From: Leptobrachium leishanense
Taxonomy: Eukaryota > Chordata > Amphibia > Anura > Megophryidae
Direction: 5' to 3'
Assembly (NCBI GenBank): GCA_009667805.1
Contig: CM019063.1
Coordinates: 405,176,959-405,240,958, forward strand
Length of the DNA stretch: 64,000 bases
The notes under the pieces were generated by a model, which saw only the letters and a list, made by a program, of their open reading frames with translations, did not search any database and was not told where the DNA came from. The position numbers and the translations under genes are program-made. Position 1 is the first letter of the stretch; each line of letters begins with the position of its first letter. Shown here one piece after another: positions 60,955 to 64,000 of the stretch.

Positions 60955-63900
60955 CTAGGTTACATGTTTACAGGTGCTTTCTGTATTGAGGTATGTTAGT
61001 AAGGAGCTTTTGAGTGACTTAAGACTGGGGGAAGATTTGATGGTGTCTGGGAGGTTATTCCATAATTGTGGTGCTCTGTAGGAAAATGAGGACCAAGCCA
61101 CTGTCTTTTTGTATTGTGGTATAGCAAGTAAGGTGCTGGTCCTGGATCGGAGGTTATAGGATGAGGGAGCTGCTGGGGGAAGCAGTCTATTCAGGTAGGG
61201 TGGCAGCTTCCCAGAGATGCTCTTAAACACCAGGCTGGAGAGGTGAAGGGTGCGTCTGGATTCCAGCGATGGCCAGTTTAGCTCTTTTAACATGTCACAA
61301 TGGTGGGTCATGTAGTTACATTGTAGCGCAAAGCGGCAGGATGAGTTATACAATGCAGTAAGTTTATGAAGGTGTGTTTGCGGGGCGGCTGCATACACTA
61401 CATCTCCGTAATCAATAGCCGGCATAAGCATTTGCTGTACAATCTGCTTTCTTACCGCGGGACTCAGGCAGGATTTGTTTCTGTACAGGGCACCTAGTTT
61501 GGGGTAAAGTTTAGATGAGAGTTTTTCGATGTGGGGGCCAAAGGATAGATTTGGGTCTAACCACATACCTAGATATTTGAGAGAAGTGACTGTGGTCAGC
61601 ATGCCATTTGATTTTGTCCCAACACATAGATGGGGATTTTGCAATTTGTGTAGTTTAGGTGCTGTTCCAAAGAGCATCGTTACAGTTTTGTCAGTATTTA
61701 AAAAAGTTTGTTGTTTTTGATCCACTTTTCTACCTCTGTGAATTGTTCTTGCAGCACGGCCTCCAGCTGCGGGAGATTTGGTTTGCTGGTATAGATCACA
61801 GTGTCGTCTGCGTACATATGTACAGTTGAGGCTTTGCAGACGTTGGGCAAATCATTTATGAATATTGTGAATAGCAGGGGGCCTAGTATTGAGGGTACAC
61901 CGCAAGTGACTGGCAGCGGGAGGGAGGAGCTGCCAGAAATTGACACATATTGTGATCGGTCGGATACATATGATTGAAACCAGGTTAGCGTGCGATCACC
62001 AATGCCAGAGTTTTTAAGTTTTTCTAACAAGATGCCATGGTCTACCGTGTCAAAGGCCTTGGCAAAATCAAGGAAGATGGCTCCAGTTAGGTTTCCTTGT
62101 TCCATCCCAGCCTGGATATCATTGCAGACTTTTAAAAGGGCGGTTGTAGTTGAGTGATTTGGACGAAAGCCTGATTGATCCGGGGTTAAGTAGTTCCAAT
62201 ATTGATAATAATCACGTAATTGTGTGTAGACACATTTTTCCAAGACTTTTGACATTACAGGGTGCAACGATATCGGACGGTAGTTGGATACCAAAGTACT
62301 GTCACCACTTTTATGGATAGGTACCACTCTTGCAGTCTTCCAGAGCATGGGTATGTATCCAGTCGCCAGTGACTCATTTATTAGGGTTGCGATAGGATTT
62401 GCAATTGCTGGCGCACTGATTTTCAGCAGCATTGCTGGTACTTGATCAGGTCCAGACTTGTATTTCATTTTTTGCTTACGGAGAAGTTTAGTAATGACAC
62501 TGACAGGCACTGGTCTAAAACTGAATTCCTGTCTGATACAGGGACTTTGCATAGTTGGGGGGGCCTGACCTGCATGAGGCCTCTCTGATTGCATGTCATT
62601 TCCTAGCTTGGCAATCAAAGTGGTGGCACATCCAACAAAATAATCATTAAAGGCATTTGCTACATCTAAGGGGTGTTGCAGGGTTTGGTTGTTTACTTTG
62701 ACAGCAGCTGGCTGGGAGTGGACTGGGGGTGCTTGTATGTTACTTATGGTTCTCCAAAAGTTTCTAGGGTTTGATATGTTATTGTTTAGATTTTCATTGA
62801 AGTAATGGGCTTTGGCCATTTTTGTTTGTTTTGTGCATTCATTCCGGCATTTTCGGTATTCGTAGTGATCGTTCATGGAACCAGTACTCTTGAAATTTGA
62901 CCACCGTGAATCTCTAAGCTGGTACAATAGTGTAAGATCAGCTGTAACCCAGCGGAGATGAGTCCCTTTTACTCGCACTTTACGCAGCGGGGCATGGGAA
63001 TTCCAGACTTGCAGGAGCTCAGACTGAAAGTATTCAACTGCACAGTCTAGGTCTGGGATTAGGTTTAGCCTGTACCAGGGGAGCTGTTTGAGATCACTTA
63101 GGAAGGATTCAAGAATACATTTCTTGAAAGACCTGGTGGTTATTACCTTTGGGGGAGATTTCAAGGCCTTAATTTTGCGCACGCAGTACACTAGACAATG
63201 GTCACTAAAGCTATTAGCAAGAACGCCTGCCTCCTGTATTCTATCAGGAGATGAGGAGAGAATCCAGTCCAACAAGGTATGGTTAGGGCTTTTCATATTA
63301 ATGCGAGTGGGGGAGGAGATTGAGTTAGCTGCAAAGTTTTAAACAGCGAGCAGTGTTTATTGTTTTTAGGATTTAGCCAATCTGTATTAAAATCGCTGAG
63401 GACCAGCAGTTCACTTTTTTGGTTTTGGGCAAGTAGGTTATTAAGGATTTGAGATATGTCAGAGAGGGAGTGCACTGTGCTCGGTGGACGATAGAACCCA
63501 GCAACAATGATTGATTTACTGAATGGGATCTCAATTATACCAGAGAGGAAATCACAGCTGACAGGAGAGCTAGAAGTCTGTAAGGGGGTGAACTTTATGG
63601 ACTCCTCAACATATATAACAATTCCCCCTCCTCTCTTTGCTCTGTCTTTTCTATAACATGAATACCCCTGTATTGATATGGCAGAGTCTGGTACTTTTGG
63701 GGTTAACCATGACTCTGTGAGCACAATGATTTTGGGTTTGTAATAGCAACACCAAGCCTGAAGCTCATCCAATTTAGGGAGTAAACTTCGGATGTTACAG
63801 TGCACAAATGAGAGGCCTTTATTAGTGGGGAGACTAAAGGTTGTGTCACCTATAGGACCAGGGTTAGTTTCCACATCGTTTGCCAGGGAAAGTAGCAGAA

Positions 63901-63994
63901 TAAATAGGAATTTGGACAGAGTTTTCTTTTGATAATAATGTGGTTGCAGAGTTTTATATGTTTGTCTGGGGGTGGGAGGGCTGGATTTTAACAC
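60955..63994 (-). pseudogene. LINE endonuclease-reverse transcriptase, two frameshifts
   Basis: Three minus-strand frames form one polyprotein. 63994-63293: MLKSSPPTPRQ leader, a hydrophobic FLFILLLSLA, the 2A-like DVETNPGP, then the AP endonuclease (HCNIRSLLPKLDEL, LTESWL, GGGIVIY, GFYRPPST, LSDFN). 63296-61698: reverse transcriptase (NYRPISL, DQSGFRPNHST, FLDFAKAFDTVDH, ILGPLLFTIFINDL, YADD at 61803-61814). 61725-60955: C-terminal region (LKYLGMWLDPNLSF, YNLRSR, LWNNLPDTIKSS) to a natural stop. Frame breaks lie near 63325 and 61705. The usual PQGS motif reads PS: two codons are missing at about 61892/61893. Otherwise well preserved, so a young but inactive copy. The 5' start may lie outside the window. 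Confidence 0.88.
63854..63877 (-). other. 2A-like ribosome-skipping motif
   Basis: Codons for D-V-E-T-N-P-G-P, residues 40-47 of the LINE frame, preceded by a hydrophobic run. This satisfies the 2A consensus D(V/I)ExNPGP, at which the ribosome skips the last Gly-Pro bond. Confidence 0.85.
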
Positions 63995-64000
63995 TCTCCA

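Larger units (their letters stand above)
60744..64000 (-). mobile_element. CR1/L2/Rex1-group LINE with 2A-like motif
   Basis: On the minus strand the element enters from beyond the right edge, carries endonuclease and reverse transcriptase frames, and ends with CCCAGGACATACTTG to TATCCTTCCTGGTAA, then TTATAAATAAATAAATTA and a TA run touching the ZNF827 donor. At least 3.25 kb is in the window. The same 3' tail is found on the SINE at 34864 and the fragment at 52285. Confidence 0.88.

Overview
This is a 64 kb window of vertebrate genomic DNA, best read as five internal exons and the large introns of one gene, ZNF827 (a nuclear C2H2 zinc-finger protein), on the + strand. The exons at 9420-9653, 29582-29815, 31692-31746, 40209-40312 and 60598-60735 all have AG/GT borders, join in compatible phases, and encode the SUMO-motif repeats and one zinc finger that I recognise from vertebrate ZNF827. 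The gene starts before the window and continues after it. The transposon content (L2-like LINE copies, an L1-like ORF1, Tc1 elements, and many TTAA-flanked and Harbinger-like MITEs) points to an amphibian, probably a frog. That assignment is inference.

Almost everything else is intronic and heavily colonised. Left part (1-9.4 kb): the 5' end of an antisense L1-like element with an open ORF1, a near-perfect 0.87 kb palindrome at 4.0-4.9 kb, a GT-rich minisatellite, and two MITEs. Second part (9.7-29.6 kb): an L2 LINE fragment inside a Harbinger-like element, TTAA elements built of serial hairpins, a Tc1 remnant, an L2 tail split by another MITE, and at 22.6-23.1 kb a 382-bp tandem unit carrying a complete type I hammerhead ribozyme. 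An inverted, truncated relative lies at 28.5-28.9 kb. Third part (29.8-40 kb): nested hAT-like MITEs, a Tc1 transposon with both ends and a lightly damaged transposase, and a tRNA-derived SINE. Last part (40.3-64 kb): more MITEs, an ORF1-only LINE with an intact reading frame and target-site duplications, an L2 copy broken by another LINE tail, a back-to-back pair of Harbinger-like MITEs forming a second large palindrome, a hAT element with a perfect 8-bp duplication, and a long antisense LINE that starts just downstream of the last exon's splice donor.

The most interesting items are the hammerhead ribozyme repeat (retrozyme-like), the LINE whose ORF carries a 2A-like DVETNPGP motif, and the SINE and short insert that share this LINE's exact 3' tail, which suggests an autonomous/non-autonomous pair. 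Several long repeats lie in opposite orientation on either side of the ZNF827 exons and could pair in the pre-mRNA. All family names come from reading the sequence; no database search was run.
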